Below are positions 9,232 to 19,834 of a stretch of 64,000 nt of DNA, one piece after another. The notes under the pieces are model-generated. The model saw nothing but the letters and a program-made list of their open reading frames with translations. It had not been told where the DNA came from and did not search any database. A program made the translations under genes and the position numbers. Location of the stretch: the NCBI RefSeq assembly GCF_027271155.1, contig NZ_CP114542.1:2651001-2715000 (forward strand). Reading direction: 5' to 3'. The stretch's first letter is position 1, and every line of letters begins with the position of its first letter. The DNA is from Brevundimonas subvibrioides (lineage in GTDB: Bacteria; Pseudomonadota; Alphaproteobacteria; Caulobacterales; Caulobacteraceae).

Positions 9232-11088
9232 ATGAGCCTTCGCCACCGCCTCCTGACAACCGCCGTTGCCTTCACGGTGACCCTGGCGGGTGCTGCGTCC
9301 GCGCAGGACCGCGCGACCGATCCCATCCAGATGAACCAGGTCGGTTTCCTGACTCAGGGTCCGAAACGCGCCACCGTCGTGGACACCAGTGAGAGCCCTC
9401 TGCCCTGGCGAGTGGTCGATACAATCGGTACAGTGATCACACAGGGAGAGACCCGGCCGCGCGGCTTCGATACGACGTCGGGGGTGAGCGTCCACGAAGT
9501 GGATTTCGGCGCGCTGCAGATCGCAGGAACGGGTTATCGTCTTCAGGTCGGGCAACGCCTCAGTCGGCCCTTCACCATCGCGGATCGTCCGTTTGGAGCG
9601 CTCGGCCGGGACGCCCTGGCGTTCTTCTACCAGAACCGCAGCGGCATTCCGATCGCGGCGGAGCACGTCCAGCGTGCCGACCTGGCCCGACCCGCGGGTC
9701 ACGCGCCGGACCGCGCAACCTGCTTCGCCGGCGCGGATGTGCGCGGCAACGTCTGGCCGGGCTGTGCCTACACCCTCGATGTCTCGGCCGGCTGGTACGA
9801 CGCGGGCGACCAGGGCAAATATGTCGTCAACGGGGGCATCGCGGTCTGGACGCTGCTGAACGTCTACGAGCGGGCGAAAGTCAGGAACATCGTTCCCGCC
9901 TTCCCCGATGGCACCGCCGACATCCCGGAGGCCGGCAATGGCGTCGACGACCTTCTGGACGAGGCGCGCTGGGAGCTCGAGTTCCTGTTGAAGATGCAGG
10001 TCCCTGACGGGGAGCATGCCAATGTGCCGGTCGGGCGCTTCGCGCGGGACCAGCCTCTGACCTTCACCCGCATCGACGCCGGCGGACTGGTGCATCACAA
10101 GGTCCATGACGCGCGCTGGACGCCGCTTCCGACCGCACCGGCGGACGACCCGGAGACCCGATACCTCTACGGGCCCAATACGGCGGCGACACTGAACCTG
10201 GTGGCGGTGGCGGCCCAGTGCGCGCGACTCTGGCGCGACATCGATGCCGGGTTCGCCCGGACCTGCTTGACCGCAGCCGAGCGAGGCTTTGCTGCCGCGC
10301 AGCGTCACCCCGACCTCTATGCCGTGGGATCGTTCGACGGCGGCGGAGACTATGGCGACGACAATCTGACCGACGAATTCTACTGGGCCGCGGCCGAGAT
10401 GTACGCCACGACAGGCGACCCCCGGTACCTCGCCTTCCTCGGGATTGAGCCTGGCACAACGGCCGCTGCCGGGTCGGGGGGCTATCAGGGTGCCGACATC
10501 AGCTGGAATTCGGTCAGTGCCCTGGGCGCGATCACCCTGGCGACGGCTCCCGGTCGCCTGTCGAGCTCCGATCAGGCCGAGGTCCGGAGGCGACTGATCG
10601 ATCGCGCCCGCGTCTATCTGGACGAGGGCTCGACCCAGGGCTACGGCCTGCCGTTCGCCGGACCCGGCTACAACTGGGGCTCCAATGCCGATCTGCTGAA
10701 CCGCGCGATCATCCTGGGCGTGGCTCACGATCTGACGGGAGAACAGGGGTTCGCGGACGGCGTTGTCGCCGCGCTCGACTATGTCCTGGGCCGCAACCCG
10801 CTGGATCAGTCCTATGTCACGGGCTATGGGGCCCGCCCCATGCGCAACCCGCATCACCGGTACTGGGCGCATTCGCTGGATCCCGCCTATCCGGCACCGC
10901 CTGCGGGGGTCCTGTCTGGAGGACCGAACAACCAGAACATGAGCGATCCGGTGGCTGAGACCATGCGCGGCACCTGCACGCCCCAGACCTGCTGGCGCGA
11001 CGATGTCCGGGCCTTCAGCCAGAACGAGGTCGCGATCAACTGGAACGCGCCCCTGGTCTGGGTCACGACCTACCTCGATCGGCCCTAG
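9232..11088 (+). CDS. GH9 glycoside hydrolase (endoglucanase/cellodextrinase type), exported
   Basis: 618 residues. A Sec signal (MSLRHRLLTTAVAFTVTLAG, cleavage near ASA|QD) is followed by an N-terminal Ig-like CelD_N domain (about residues 30-125, beginning IQMNQVGF) and a GH9 (alpha/alpha)6 barrel. Catalytic landmarks: GWYDAGDQGKY with the paired aspartates (near D190 and D193), a late RNPHHRYWAHS segment, and NEVAINWNAPLVW with the proton-donor glutamate (E599). Family members cut beta-1,4-glucans or cellodextrins with inversion; bacterial enzymes with only CelD_N and a catalytic domain often act on short cellodextrins. No carbohydrate-binding module or dockerin. Preceded by its own operator and followed by a strong terminator. 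Confidence 0.92.
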   Translation: MSLRHRLLTTAVAFTVTLAGAASAQDRATDPIQMNQVGFLTQGPKRATVVDTSESPLPWRVVDTIGTVITQGETRPRGFDTTSGVSVHEVDFGALQIAGTGYRLQVGQRLSRPFTIADRPFGALGRDALAFFYQNRSGIPIAAEHVQRADLARPAGHAPDRATCFAGADVRGNVWPGCAYTLDVSAGWYDAGDQGKYVVNGGIAVWTLLNVYERAKVRNIVPAFPDGTADIPEAGNGVDDLLDEARWELEFLLKMQVPDGEHANVPVGRFARDQPLTFTRIDAGGLVHHKVHDARWTPLPTAPADDPETRYLYGPNTAATLNLVAVAAQCARLWRDIDAGFARTCLTAAERGFAAAQRHPDLYAVGSFDGGGDYGDDNLTDEFYWAAAEMYATTGDPRYLAFLGIEPGTTAAAGSGGYQGADISWNSVSALGAITLATAPGRLSSSDQAEVRRRLIDRARVYLDEGSTQGYGLPFAGPGYNWGSNADLLNRAIILGVAHDLTGEQGFADGVVAALDYVLGRNPLDQSYVTGYGARPMRNPHHRYWAHSLDPAYPAPPAGVLSGGPNNQNMSDPVAETMRGTCTPQTCWRDDVRAFSQNEVAINWNAPLVWVTTYLDRP

Positions 11089-11170
11089 GGCCGGACCGCT
11101 TGAGCTGGACCCACGACATGGGTCCAGCCGAAAGCGTGAATCAGGCTCCAGCCCCCCCTGCAGATCTAAC

Positions 11171-11213
11171 AAAAAACGCGCCGCCCCGGACCCGGGACGG
11201 CGCGCTCTTTTTT
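11171..11213. terminator. Bidirectional intrinsic terminator between GH9 and TBDR
   Basis: A GC-rich hairpin (13-base stem with one mismatch, around CGCGCCG...CGGCGCG) flanked by a run of A on the left and CTCTTTTTT on the right. It sits between the convergent GH9 (+) and TBDR (-) genes, so it can end transcripts from both sides. Confidence 0.9.
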
Positions 11214-11228
11214 GGGCGCTAACGCGGC

Positions 11229-14200
11229 CTAGAAGGTCGCGCGAACCACGAAGGAGAAGCGTCGATCGTTCTTGAACCACGACCGCGGGGCCAGCAGCAG
11301 GCTGTCGTTCAGAACCTGGAAGGTCCGTGTCTGCTCGTCGAGCAGATTGACCGCCTGGACACCGACCTTGATCTGCTCGTTCACGGTGTAGAACGCCGAC
11401 CCGTCCAGTTGCCCGGTATCGTCCGAGAAGATCGGAGCGAAGGGCACGATCTCGTCACGGGTGGTCAGCAGATATTTCGACCGCCAGCTGTAGGCCAGCC
11501 GCAGCGAAATGACGTCATTTTCGTAGATCGCAGCGAAGTTGGCGTTGTGCTCCGACAGCGACTCCAGCGGCAGAAGGCTGGTGTCGATGACCGGCTCATT
11601 CCCGCCCGGATTGGCCTTGTCGGCCGACAGGTTCTCCTGGGGCACGCCAGAGCTGTCGATATAGGTGTAGTTGGCCTGGATGCCGAAGCCCGACAGCCAG
11701 CCCGGAAGGAAGTCGTAGAACTGCTGGTATGCGAACTCCACGCCCTGGATATCGCCATCCTCGGTGCTGTTGGTCGGCCCCCGAACATAGACGGGATAGG
11801 TCGAGCCGCCGTTTGTGAGCGTGCGATCGTAAAAGCCGTTCGTGATCGCGTCCGACAGGGTCTTCTTGAACAGAGATACGGTCAGCGACCCCGTCGGGGC
11901 AAAATAGTACTCGAGCGACAGATCGAACTGCCGCGACTTGATCGGCATCAGGAAGGTGTTGCCCGCCTGGGCCTCGAACCCGAGGAAGGTGTTGTCGACG
12001 ACGCGCGGGGCGATCTGCAGCTGGTTACGCGTCAGACCGAGGTCCGATCGACGAATGGCCTCGGTGTAACCGGCACGGATCAGCAGTTGCGGCGTCAGGC
12101 CGATCTTGACGTTCGCACTCGGAAGCCAGTTGTCATAGGTGTGGACGGCCGTATTGGCGACCGACGTGCCGGTCGCGAACGCGAGGGCGCGAGCCCGTTC
12201 TGTGACCGAGAGGCGGCAGAACGCGGGGATCGTTCCACCCGGCGGGACCACTGCCCCGCAGTTACCGTTGAAGACCTGGGAGGTGGTGGGAAAGCTCAGA
12301 CCGCCCTCGGCCGAGATTTCGGTCTCGACATAGCGGACACCGATGTTGCCGCTGATCGACACGCTCTCACCCCAGACGGGATCTGCGTCATTGCTGAACT
12401 TGATCAGCGCGTACGCGGCAGTGGTCGCCTCGTTCGTGTTGTTGATCTCACCGGCCGTGTAGTCCGTCCCGGGCACGACGTTCCCACGCGCAGACAGGGG
12501 AACCCAACCGCCGCCGCCCCAGATCCGGTTGATGCTCCGCGCGAAGTCAACGGCTGTAGCATAATCGGCTGCCGGATTGCCGCGATACCCGAGTGCGGTC
12601 AGCGGCACACCAAGACCCGAGAAGTCGAAAGCCGCGACAGCGCTGGTACCGCTCGTCAGGCGCGAGGTCGCGACATTGCCCTGATCCAGCCAGACAGGCC
12701 CGGTCGAGCCGTTCCAGACTTCAGACAGGACGCCCCAGTTATAGACCGAGTTTCGGGTGGTCTGTTCGCGCTCGGCGTAGCGGGCACCCACCTTGACCGA
12801 GTCCAGCCAGCCCGCATCCAGGTCGTATTCCGCGTCGGCCCGCAAGGCATACTCGGAGCCGTCGCTGTCCTCCTTGTGATCCATTGCGTTGCGCCAGTAG
12901 TAGTTGGCCGGGTTCGCAAGGAAGGCGTTGATGTCGCCGCTGCCGCTTGGCGGCCGCAAGGTCAGGGTCGGTGAGTCCCCGCGCAGGTCGATCTCGTCAA
13001 TCGCGAAGAAGGAGTTTGCGATCTGGAAGTCGGTGTTCTGCACCGTCGATTCAACATACTGGGCATCGAAGTTCAGGCGCAGGCGTTCCGACGGCGCCCA
13101 GCGGAAGTTGAAGCCGTAGTCGCTCGTGACGTACTCCTGCTCCACTCCGCGCTTGATGTAGCTGTGCTGGATGCCGTCCAGGGGCACCGACGAGTCGGCC
13201 GAGCGCCATCCCGCGCTCGAGGTGATCACGCCGTTGGTGAAGATCCCGCTGTCGTCGTAGCCGAAGCTGGTGCCTGGCACGGCCACACGATTGCCGGTGT
13301 CATCCACGATCGACTCGACGGCGTTTTCCGTCCAGGCCTGTGTCGAATCCGAGCGCAGATACTGGAGTGTGGCTTCCATCGTCCCGTCGTTGGAGCGCCA
13401 CTGTGCGGCCGCGGCGATGCCATCGCGACGCCGGTCGAACTCTTGCGACCGGAAGGCCAGGCCCGAAGGCGTCCAGAGCTGACGCCCGCCCGCGCCCGTG
13501 CTCAGCCTGTAGTTCAGGGATTGCAGCCCGTCCGAGCGTGATTGAAGCTGGGAATGGACCCCGCTGAGCAGCAGACCGAACTCGCCGGCGGCCGTGTCCC
13601 AGCGGTTGCTGACCAGGGCGGAATAGGTCGGCGTCAGCTCTTGCGCGAGATCGCCATAGTTGCCTTCGATGGAGCCCGCAAACACGGCCCCGTCGCTGTC
13701 AAAGGGCTTGCGTGTGTTGAGATTGACCGTGCCGGCGATACCGCCTTCGATCATGTCGGCCGAAATGTTCTTGAACACTTCGACGCTGCCGAGAAGCTCG
13801 GGCGGGACGTCGGCGAACGACAGATCGCGGCCGTTGTTGGCGGAGAAGGTATCTCGGCCGTTGAGCTCGGACCGGACGAAGGTCAGACCACGGACAATGA
13901 CGCCCGACCCTTCGACGGAGAAGTGATCGGGATCGTTTGCGCCCGCGAAGCGGCTGATCGAGACGCCGGGGACGCGCTGCAGCGCCTCGGTCACCGATCG
14001 GTCCGGCAGCGCGCCAATGTCCTCAGCCGTGATGGCGTCCACGAACACGTCCGACGACTGTTTGATCGCCTGGGCGTTACGAAGGCTGGCCCGGATGCCC
14101 GTAACGACGACTTCCTCGACCTGGGTGGCGTCATCGTCGGTTGAGGTCTGATCCTGCGCCTGCGCCTGGACCGGCATGGCCCCCAGCGCCATCCCGAACG

Positions 14201-14270
14201 TCAGGGCGGATACACCGCACAGCAGGTGGCTTACACGGGGGCGGAGCCCCAAAAATCGGGTGTCGGTCAA
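11229..14270 (-). CDS. TonB-dependent receptor, large glycan-uptake type
   Basis: 1013 residues. Outer-membrane 22-strand barrel with N-terminal plug, for TonB-driven uptake of oligosaccharides. Seen: signal peptide ending at VQAQAQDQ, TonB box region VEEVVVTGIRASL, plug features (ITAEDIGALPDRSVTEALQRVPGV, VIVRGLTFVRSELNGR, AGTVNLNTRKPFD) and a C-terminal phenylalanine in FVVRATF. The start is TTG at 14270, with a six-G Shine-Dalgarno run six bases upstream; no ATG start fits better. It is divergent from halogenase copy 3, and both share the perfect operator at 14308-14321. Context (GH9, GH3, LacI) suggests cello-oligosaccharides or other beta-glucans; the ligand is inferred. Confidence 0.92.
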   Translation of the reverse strand: MTDTRFLGLRPRVSHLLCGVSALTFGMALGAMPVQAQAQDQTSTDDDATQVEEVVVTGIRASLRNAQAIKQSSDVFVDAITAEDIGALPDRSVTEALQRVPGVSISRFAGANDPDHFSVEGSGVIVRGLTFVRSELNGRDTFSANNGRDLSFADVPPELLGSVEVFKNISADMIEGGIAGTVNLNTRKPFDSDGAVFAGSIEGNYGDLAQELTPTYSALVSNRWDTAAGEFGLLLSGVHSQLQSRSDGLQSLNYRLSTGAGGRQLWTPSGLAFRSQEFDRRRDGIAAAAQWRSNDGTMEATLQYLRSDSTQAWTENAVESIVDDTGNRVAVPGTSFGYDDSGIFTNGVITSSAGWRSADSSVPLDGIQHSYIKRGVEQEYVTSDYGFNFRWAPSERLRLNFDAQYVESTVQNTDFQIANSFFAIDEIDLRGDSPTLTLRPPSGSGDINAFLANPANYYWRNAMDHKEDSDGSEYALRADAEYDLDAGWLDSVKVGARYAEREQTTRNSVYNWGVLSEVWNGSTGPVWLDQGNVATSRLTSGTSAVAAFDFSGLGVPLTALGYRGNPAADYATAVDFARSINRIWGGGGWVPLSARGNVVPGTDYTAGEINNTNEATTAAYALIKFSNDADPVWGESVSISGNIGVRYVETEISAEGGLSFPTTSQVFNGNCGAVVPPGGTIPAFCRLSVTERARALAFATGTSVANTAVHTYDNWLPSANVKIGLTPQLLIRAGYTEAIRRSDLGLTRNQLQIAPRVVDNTFLGFEAQAGNTFLMPIKSRQFDLSLEYYFAPTGSLTVSLFKKTLSDAITNGFYDRTLTNGGSTYPVYVRGPTNSTEDGDIQGVEFAYQQFYDFLPGWLSGFGIQANYTYIDSSGVPQENLSADKANPGGNEPVIDTSLLPLESLSEHNANFAAIYENDVISLRLAYSWRSKYLLTTRDEIVPFAPIFSDDTGQLDGSAFYTVNEQIKVGVQAVNLLDEQTRTFQVLNDSLLLAPRSWFKNDRRFSFVVRATF

Positions 14271-14293
14271 GAAATTCCCCCCTGAGGAACGCG

Positions 14294-14322
14294 TTTATTG
14301 GACAGCTTGACAGCGCTGTCAT
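14294..14322 (-). promoter_or_regulatory. Promoter of the TBDR gene
   Basis: On the minus strand, ATGACA (-35, 14322-14317), a 17-base spacer, then AATAAA (-10, 14299-14294; 4 of 6 to consensus). The -35 overlaps the LacI-type operator, so repressor and RNA polymerase would compete. The TTG start follows after about 24 bases. Confidence 0.55.
14308..14321. promoter_or_regulatory. LacI-type operator, copy 3 (perfect palindrome)
   Basis: TGACAGCGCTGTCA, a perfect 14-base palindrome with a central CG, as is usual for LacI-family operators. Between the divergent TBDR and halogenase copy 3. On the plus strand it also forms TTGACA, a -35 candidate for the halogenase gene. Confidence 0.82.
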
Positions 14323-14410
14323 TTCGAAATCTATCACGCTGTCGATATTTGGTCAATAAGCGCCCGGCCCGGGTCCTGACGGCCGCGTTGCGTGCTTCCT
14401 TGGAGTTCTG

Positions 14411-15925
14411 ATGACGTCCAGACCTGACAACGCGATCCGGAGCGTGCTCATCGTCGGTGGCGGCACCGCCGGCTGGATGGCGGCGGCGGCCCTGGCGCGA
14501 TTAGGGCAAAACGGGGTGACCCGGGTCACCCTGGTCGAATCGGAGGACATCGGGACCGTGGGCGTGGGGGAAGCCACGATCCCTCCCCTCGCCAGCTTCA
14601 ATGCCCTGCTGGGCATCGATGAGGCCGATTTCCTAAGGCAGACCCAAGGCAGCTTCAAACTCGGAATCGAGTTCGTCGACTGGGGGCAGCGCGGCGATCG
14701 CTATATCCATCCCTTCGGCTCCTTCGGCGTCGACATGGAGGGGATCAAATTCCACCAGTTCTGGCTGATGGCCCGGGCGATGGGTCGGCCCGAGCCGCTG
14801 GGTGACTACAGCCTTTGCATCGCCGCGGCCCGGCGCAACCGGATGGCCCGGCCAAGCGCGGACCCCCAAACGGTCCTCTCCAGCCTCAAGCACGCCTATC
14901 ATTTCGATGCCGGACTGTACGCCGCCTATCTGCGGCGGATCGCCGAAGGACATGGCGTGACGCGCGTCGAGGGTCGGATTGCAGACGTGGCCCTGCGACC
15001 CGAAGACGGGTTTGTGGAATCCGTGACGCTGACGGACGGCCGGTGTCTGGCGGCTGACCTCTTCGTGGACTGTTCGGGGTTCCGCGGCCTCATCATCGAG
15101 CAGGCGCTGAAAGCTGGCTACGAAGACTGGTCCCACTGGCTTCCGTGCGACCGGGCCCTGGCCGTCCCCAGCGCAAAAGCGGGGGCCTTGACGCCCTATA
15201 CGCGCTCGACGGCCGACAGGGCCGGTTGGCGCTGGCGCATTCCGCTCCAGCACCGGACAGGCAACGGCTATGTCTATTCGAGCGGATACATCTCCGATGA
15301 CGACGCCGCCTCGGCGCTCCTCGGCGGTCTGGACGGCGAGGCTCTTGGTGATCCTCGCCCACTCCGCTTTGTCACCGGCCGCCGCAAGCAGCAGTGGGTG
15401 AAAAACTGCGTGGCGCTGGGGTTGTCTTCAGGGTTTCTGGAACCTCTGGAGTCGACCAGTATTCACCTGATCCAGTCAGGCATCTCAAAGCTGCTGGCGC
15501 TGTTTCCAGACCGGTCGTTCGACCCGGTGATGATCGACGAGTTCAACCGGCTTTCGAAAACGCAGTTCGAACAGATCCGCGACTTCATCATTCTGCACTA
15601 CAAGGCCACGGCACGGACCGACACACCCTTCTGGGACTATGTGCGGACCATGGAGGTGCCCGATACGCTGTCGCGCAAGGTCGAGCTCTTCCGGCGGTCA
15701 GGCCGGTTTTTCCGCTACGAGGACGAACTGTTCAGTGAAGCCAGCTGGGTCGCCGTCATGCTGGGCCAGGGGATAACGCCCGAGACCTGGGATCCCTTGG
15801 TCGACACGATCGATCGAGGCGCGGTCCTGCGAAAGATGTCGGGCCTTCGTGACATCATCGCCCGCACCGCCGAGGCGATGCCCACCCACGAAGCCTTCAT
15901 CGCGCGCTACTGCGCGGCGTCCTGA
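14411..15925 (+). CDS. Flavin-dependent tryptophan-halogenase-like protein (copy 3)
   Basis: 504 residues. FAD site [20 protein letters not shown], catalytic lysine in SFKLGIEF (K83), WRWRIP, and [13 protein letters not shown] with the catalytic glutamate E347. These are the residues known to be essential in PrnA/RebH, and spacing matches them closely. No signal peptide, so cytoplasmic. It is divergent from the TBDR gene and shares its operator. Its 3' end overlaps the 3' end of the GH3 gene by 19 bases, tail to tail. Substrate unknown; free tryptophan, indole or a bound aromatic are all possible. Confidence 0.88.
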   Translation: MTSRPDNAIRSVLIVGGGTAGWMAAAALARLGQNGVTRVTLVESEDIGTVGVGEATIPPLASFNALLGIDEADFLRQTQGSFKLGIEFVDWGQRGDRYIHPFGSFGVDMEGIKFHQFWLMARAMGRPEPLGDYSLCIAAARRNRMARPSADPQTVLSSLKHAYHFDAGLYAAYLRRIAEGHGVTRVEGRIADVALRPEDGFVESVTLTDGRCLAADLFVDCSGFRGLIIEQALKAGYEDWSHWLPCDRALAVPSAKAGALTPYTRSTADRAGWRWRIPLQHRTGNGYVYSSGYISDDDAASALLGGLDGEALGDPRPLRFVTGRRKQQWVKNCVALGLSSGFLEPLESTSIHLIQSGISKLLALFPDRSFDPVMIDEFNRLSKTQFEQIRDFIILHYKATARTDTPFWDYVRTMEVPDTLSRKVELFRRSGRFFRYEDELFSEASWVAVMLGQGITPETWDPLVDTIDRGAVLRKMSGLRDIIARTAEAMPTHEAFIARYCAAS

Positions 15926-18432
15926 AGGGCCGGTGCGGCAGCCGGACAGATCGTGTCGTTCTCGTTGGGGGCCAATCGGACCTCCGAGACAGACACCGTA
16001 AAGGCATCGTTGCTGGACAGCCGGAAGGGGCGATCGACGACAGAAACGTCGGCACCGGCGGCCGCGAAGCAGGACAACCGGACCTTCACGCTCCGCCATT
16101 CGCCCAGCGGGGCTGCCGAGAAGACCGAAGTCGCATCGACCCCACCCTGCCCGACGGCCAGCCTGACCTGGCCCTGAGGCGCCGCGTCGACGCGGTAACG
16201 GAATGCCAGTGCGAGTTCGCCATTGCTCTGACGCGTCAGGTCCACGGCCTGACCCCAGATCAATCCGCTGGAAACATGGTTCGGCTGGAAGGCGAGCCTC
16301 AGCCCGCTTTCCTGCGCCAGATCGTCGACCGTCTCGACCACCAGCCCGCCTCGAGGGCTGGCCGCTTCTGCCGTCAGGTCGGATCGGCTCTGGCCCCCTT
16401 CGTCCTCGAGAGCCAGCGACCAGGGAGAAACCACACGGCCGTCGACAAAGTATTGGTCGAGGCTGGACGCCGTAATGGCCACCCCGCTCTCTTCGGACAG
16501 AAGTCCGAGTTCGGTCGTATCGGCGTAGGTGCGGCCGTAGCCGTAGGCGAACTGGGGGTCGTAGGCCGGGGACCCATGGTTCAGTGGTGCGCCCCTTGCA
16601 TCCTTTGGCCAGGAAAAGGACAGGGTGCCGGTAAAATCATTGCGGGAGGCCCCTGCGGAATCGCCGATCAGGACGTCGGCGATGCCTCCGCCCTCGGATC
16701 CAGGAAGCCACGCCGCCACAAAGGCGTCCGACGCATTGATTTCCGGGTTGGTCCACATCGGCCGTCCAGAAAGGAACACGGAAACCGTCGGGATCCCCGC
16801 GGCTCGCAGGCGCCTCAGGATCTGGAGGGGGGTCTCATCCAGGAAATCTAGGGTCTCGACGTCGCCCTGGAACTCCGCATAGGGCGTCTCGCCGAACACG
16901 ACGACCGCCACATCGGGCCTCTCGGCAAAAGAACCATCCGGACTGAGCACGGCCCTCCCGCCAGCGTTCGACATCGCTTCATTGATGCCGCCCCAGATCG
17001 ACTGTCCGTTCGGGAAGTCGGCATTGCTGTTGCCGGTGCCTTGCCAGGACAATGTCCAGCCACCCGCCGCCTGACCGATGTCATCGGCAGCCGTCCCCGC
17101 GACGAGCACCGTCCCATTCCCATGAATCGGGAGGACGCCGCCGTTGTTCTTCAGCAGCACCAGGGATCGGCGGACGGCTTCGCGGGCCAGGGCGCGGTGG
17201 TCGCCCGAGCCCAGAGCCTCGAGGTGACCCTCAACGGGCCGGGACGTTTCGAACAGTCCGGCCTTGACCTTGGCGCGCAAGATGCGTCGGACGGCCTCCT
17301 CGACGCGAGACATGGGGATTTCGCCGGAGCGAACCTGCGCCAGTGTATTGGCGTACAGCGGCCGCCAGCTGTCGGGTGCCATCAGCATGTCGATGCCCGC
17401 ATTGATCGCGGCGGCGCAGCTTTCGTTCGAACAGCCGGGCACCTGCCCATGGGCGTTCCAGTCCGAAACGACGAATCCCTGGAAGCCCAGCGGACCGCGC
17501 AGCACGTCCGTAAGGATGCCGGCGTTGCCGGAATGCTTGACCCCATTCCAGCTCGAGAAGCTGGCCATGATCGACAGAACGCCCGCATCGATCGCGGCAG
17601 GATAGCCGCCCAGATGGATGTCGATCAGCTCCTGCTCGGTACCCTCGAAATCGCCCTGGTCCTTGCCGCCGGTCGTTCCCCCGTCCGCCAGGAAATGCTT
17701 GGCGGAGCCGGCGATGTGACCGGGTGCCAGCGGCTGGCCTGCGATCAGCTGTCCCTGAAGGCCCAGCGTCATGGCCCCGCCATAGCTGGCCGCGATTTCA
17801 GGATCCTCGCCATAGCTTTCATAGGCGCGCCCCCAACGGTCGTCGCGCGCGACAGCCAGCGTCGGCCCGAAGGTCCAGTCCGCCCCGGTCACCGCGACTT
17901 CAAGCGCCGTGGCTTCTCCGATGCGACGGATCAGATCGGGATCTCTGGCAGCACCGAGGCCGATGTTGTGGGGAAACAGGGTCGCGCCAACGATGTTGTT
18001 GTGCCCGTGGACCGCATCGATACCGTAGATCAGCGGAACCATGGTGCCCGGGCGCGCCGCATTGGCTTCGCGGAAAGCCCGGGCGAGCGCGACCCATTCA
18101 CCTGCCGGTGCCCGGTCGTTTCCGCCCGGAGCCGAATTGCCGCCCGCCAGGATTGACCCGAGCGGGTAGGTCAGCAGGTCTGACGGCTGGATGCTCGAGA
18201 TATCGGCCTGGATCAGTTGGCCGACCTTCTCCTCCAGGGACATGCGCCCCATCAGTTCGGTGATGAAGGCTTCGGTTTCCGGGTCGGTCATGGCAGCAGG
18301 CGACGCCGCACGGGGCCACAGGGCAGAATGTGTGGTTGCGGCTTCGACGACCGTTGCGCCGGGCACGGACTGAGCGGCTGCGGACGTCTGCAACGCCAGC
18401 GTCAGAACCAGGATCGAAACAGCCGTGCGCAT
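15907..18432 (-). CDS. GH3 beta-glucosidase with C-terminal ExoP-like domain, exported
   Basis: About 841 residues. Signal peptide [20 protein letters not shown] is followed by the GH3 TIM-barrel with the nucleophile in VVSDWNAHG (D324), a GH3 C-terminal alpha/beta sandwich (from about [13 protein letters not shown]), and an extra C-terminal region of about 170 residues beginning near [10 protein letters not shown] that resembles the galactose-binding-like domain of marine ExoP-type exo-1,3/1,4-beta-glucanases. It should release glucose from the non-reducing end of beta-glucans and cello-oligosaccharides in the periplasm or at the surface. I chose the ATG at 18432 because AGAGGA lies five bases upstream; an ATG at 18438 overlaps that site. 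Control is by the operator at 18632. Confidence 0.92.
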   Translation of the reverse strand: MRTAVSILVLTLALQTSAAAQSVPGATVVEAATTHSALWPRAASPAAMTDPETEAFITELMGRMSLEEKVGQLIQADISSIQPSDLLTYPLGSILAGGNSAPGGNDRAPAGEWVALARAFREANAARPGTMVPLIYGIDAVHGHNNIVGATLFPHNIGLGAARDPDLIRRIGEATALEVAVTGADWTFGPTLAVARDDRWGRAYESYGEDPEIAASYGGAMTLGLQGQLIAGQPLAPGHIAGSAKHFLADGGTTGGKDQGDFEGTEQELIDIHLGGYPAAIDAGVLSIMASFSSWNGVKHSGNAGILTDVLRGPLGFQGFVVSDWNAHGQVPGCSNESCAAAINAGIDMLMAPDSWRPLYANTLAQVRSGEIPMSRVEEAVRRILRAKVKAGLFETSRPVEGHLEALGSGDHRALAREAVRRSLVLLKNNGGVLPIHGNGTVLVAGTAADDIGQAAGGWTLSWQGTGNSNADFPNGQSIWGGINEAMSNAGGRAVLSPDGSFAERPDVAVVVFGETPYAEFQGDVETLDFLDETPLQILRRLRAAGIPTVSVFLSGRPMWTNPEINASDAFVAAWLPGSEGGGIADVLIGDSAGASRNDFTGTLSFSWPKDARGAPLNHGSPAYDPQFAYGYGRTYADTTELGLLSEESGVAITASSLDQYFVDGRVVSPWSLALEDEGGQSRSDLTAEAASPRGGLVVETVDDLAQESGLRLAFQPNHVSSGLIWGQAVDLTRQSNGELALAFRYRVDAAPQGQVRLAVGQGGVDATSVFSAAPLGEWRSVKVRLSCFAAAGADVSVVDRPFRLSSNDAFTVSVSEVRLAPNENDTICPAAAPALQDAAQ

Positions 18433-18631
18433 AAGCATCCTCTGGAAAAGGCCGCTGCGACGTGGGTGCGTCGCGGCGGAGTTGGTCGTCGATCGGGAGG
18501 CAGGAGACACCTCCCGAAGCGGTCGCGGTTTAAGGTTGGCTACGAAGCGATCGCCAAGCCCGTCCGGGGACGCGGATAGCGAACACGCCGCATCACCTGA
18601 CACCGGTGCCCAATTTCGCTTAGGCCAGTCC

Positions 18632-18645
18632 TGACAGCGCTGTCA
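18632..18645. promoter_or_regulatory. LacI-type operator, copy 4 (upstream of GH3)
   Basis: Perfect TGACAGCGCTGTCA. On the minus strand it is read as TTGACA plus the rest, so it also supplies a -35 hexamer for the GH3 gene about 200 bases downstream. It lies just beyond the 3' end of the lacI-type gene. Confidence 0.82.
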
Positions 18646-18676
18646 AGAAAGACACCGTCAAGGGCGGCTGCGCTTT

Positions 18677-19720
18677 TCATATCGCTCTCGCCGATTGTCG
18701 CCTGATCAGCTCGTAAGGAACGGTCATCGGCCCGTCCGGCCTGACGCTGTCGGGTTTCAGCAGCCCGATCAGGCCGCGCATGGCTTCCGCCGCCATTTCG
18801 GCCACAGGCTGGCGGATCGTGGTCAGGGTCGGGGTGCTGAACAAGGCGCTCGGCGTGTCATCGAAACCCACCAGCGACAGATCCTGAGGCACCGAAAGGC
18901 CGGCCGCCGCTGCCGCCTGCAGGGCACCAAGCGCCATGTCGTCGTTACTCGCGAAGACGCCGGTCAACCCGGGCACCGAGTTCAGAAGCGCCGTCATGCC
19001 CCTCATGCCCGACGGAAAGGTGAAATCACCCTCCACGATCGCCGCTTCATCCAATGCCAGGCCGTGGGCCGCCAGGGCGTCCTGATAGCCCGCCTGCCTC
19101 AACTGGCTTGCGGGATAGGCGGGTGGTCCGGTGATAAAGCCGATACGTCGGTGCCCGAGCGAAATGAGGTAGGCCGTCATGTCGAAGGAGGCCTGGCGTT
19201 CGTCCATGGACACGCAGAAGCCCCGGTCAAGCTGTGTTCGTGCGCCGATGCGGGCATAGTTCACCCCCTCCTGATCAAGCACGTCCAGAACCGTGCCATG
19301 GTCCGAATTCGGCGGCGTCAGAAGCACTCCGCCCGGGCGGATGGCCGCGAGCAAAGCCATGAGTTCCCGGTCCAGGGTTTCGGCACCATGATCGACCAAC
19401 TCGACCATCAGGTGATAGTCGGCTTTCCGACATTCCATCAGGGCGCCCAGCTCCAGCCGGCTGAGATAGTCGTTCCCGCGTCCGCTCCGCCAATGCTCGA
19501 TCGTCAGGGCTGCATCTGCCAGCGCCGCGATGAGGGACGAGGTCGCCCCTGCGAGACTACGCGCCGACAAGCTACGGCGATAACCGAGGGCCTCGACCGC
19601 CCTGGACACCTTCTCGCGCAGCGCCGGACTGACGTTCGGTTCTCCGTTCAGCACACGCGATACGGATTTGATCGACACGCCGGACCGGGCCGCGACATCG
19701 TAAATCGTGACAGCCGCCAA
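18677..19720 (-). CDS. LacI family regulator, probable controller of the beta-glucan regulon
   Basis: About 347 residues. N-terminal LacI helix-turn-helix and hinge: VTIYDVAARSGVSIKSVSRV, then LNGEPNVSPALREKVSRAV; then a periplasmic-binding-protein-like sugar domain with the usual DDMALGALQAA and LSLVGFDDTP segments. The start chosen is TTG at 19720 (LAAVTIYDVA) with GGAG ten bases upstream; the longer frame to 19771 adds 17 residues that do not look like family sequence. It lies between the GH3 and sugar-transporter genes, both of which have the TGACAGCGCTGTCA operator, so it is the natural candidate to bind all five copies. The inducer may be glucose, cellobiose or another beta-glucoside. 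Confidence 0.88.
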   Translation of the reverse strand: MAAVTIYDVAARSGVSIKSVSRVLNGEPNVSPALREKVSRAVEALGYRRSLSARSLAGATSSLIAALADAALTIEHWRSGRGNDYLSRLELGALMECRKADYHLMVELVDHGAETLDRELMALLAAIRPGGVLLTPPNSDHGTVLDVLDQEGVNYARIGARTQLDRGFCVSMDERQASFDMTAYLISLGHRRIGFITGPPAYPASQLRQAGYQDALAAHGLALDEAAIVEGDFTFPSGMRGMTALLNSVPGLTGVFASNDDMALGALQAAAAAGLSVPQDLSLVGFDDTPSALFSTPTLTTIRQPVAEMAAEAMRGLIGLLKPDSVRPDGPMTVPYELIRRQSARAI

Positions 19721-19834
19721 AGTGATTCTTCTCCAGGCAACATCGAATTTAGCGCCGCCGACCGGCCCCATACTAGGGCAAAGCGGACATGGGCGGGAAT
19801 AGAATCGATGTCGGGGCCGGTTCCAGTCTGGACC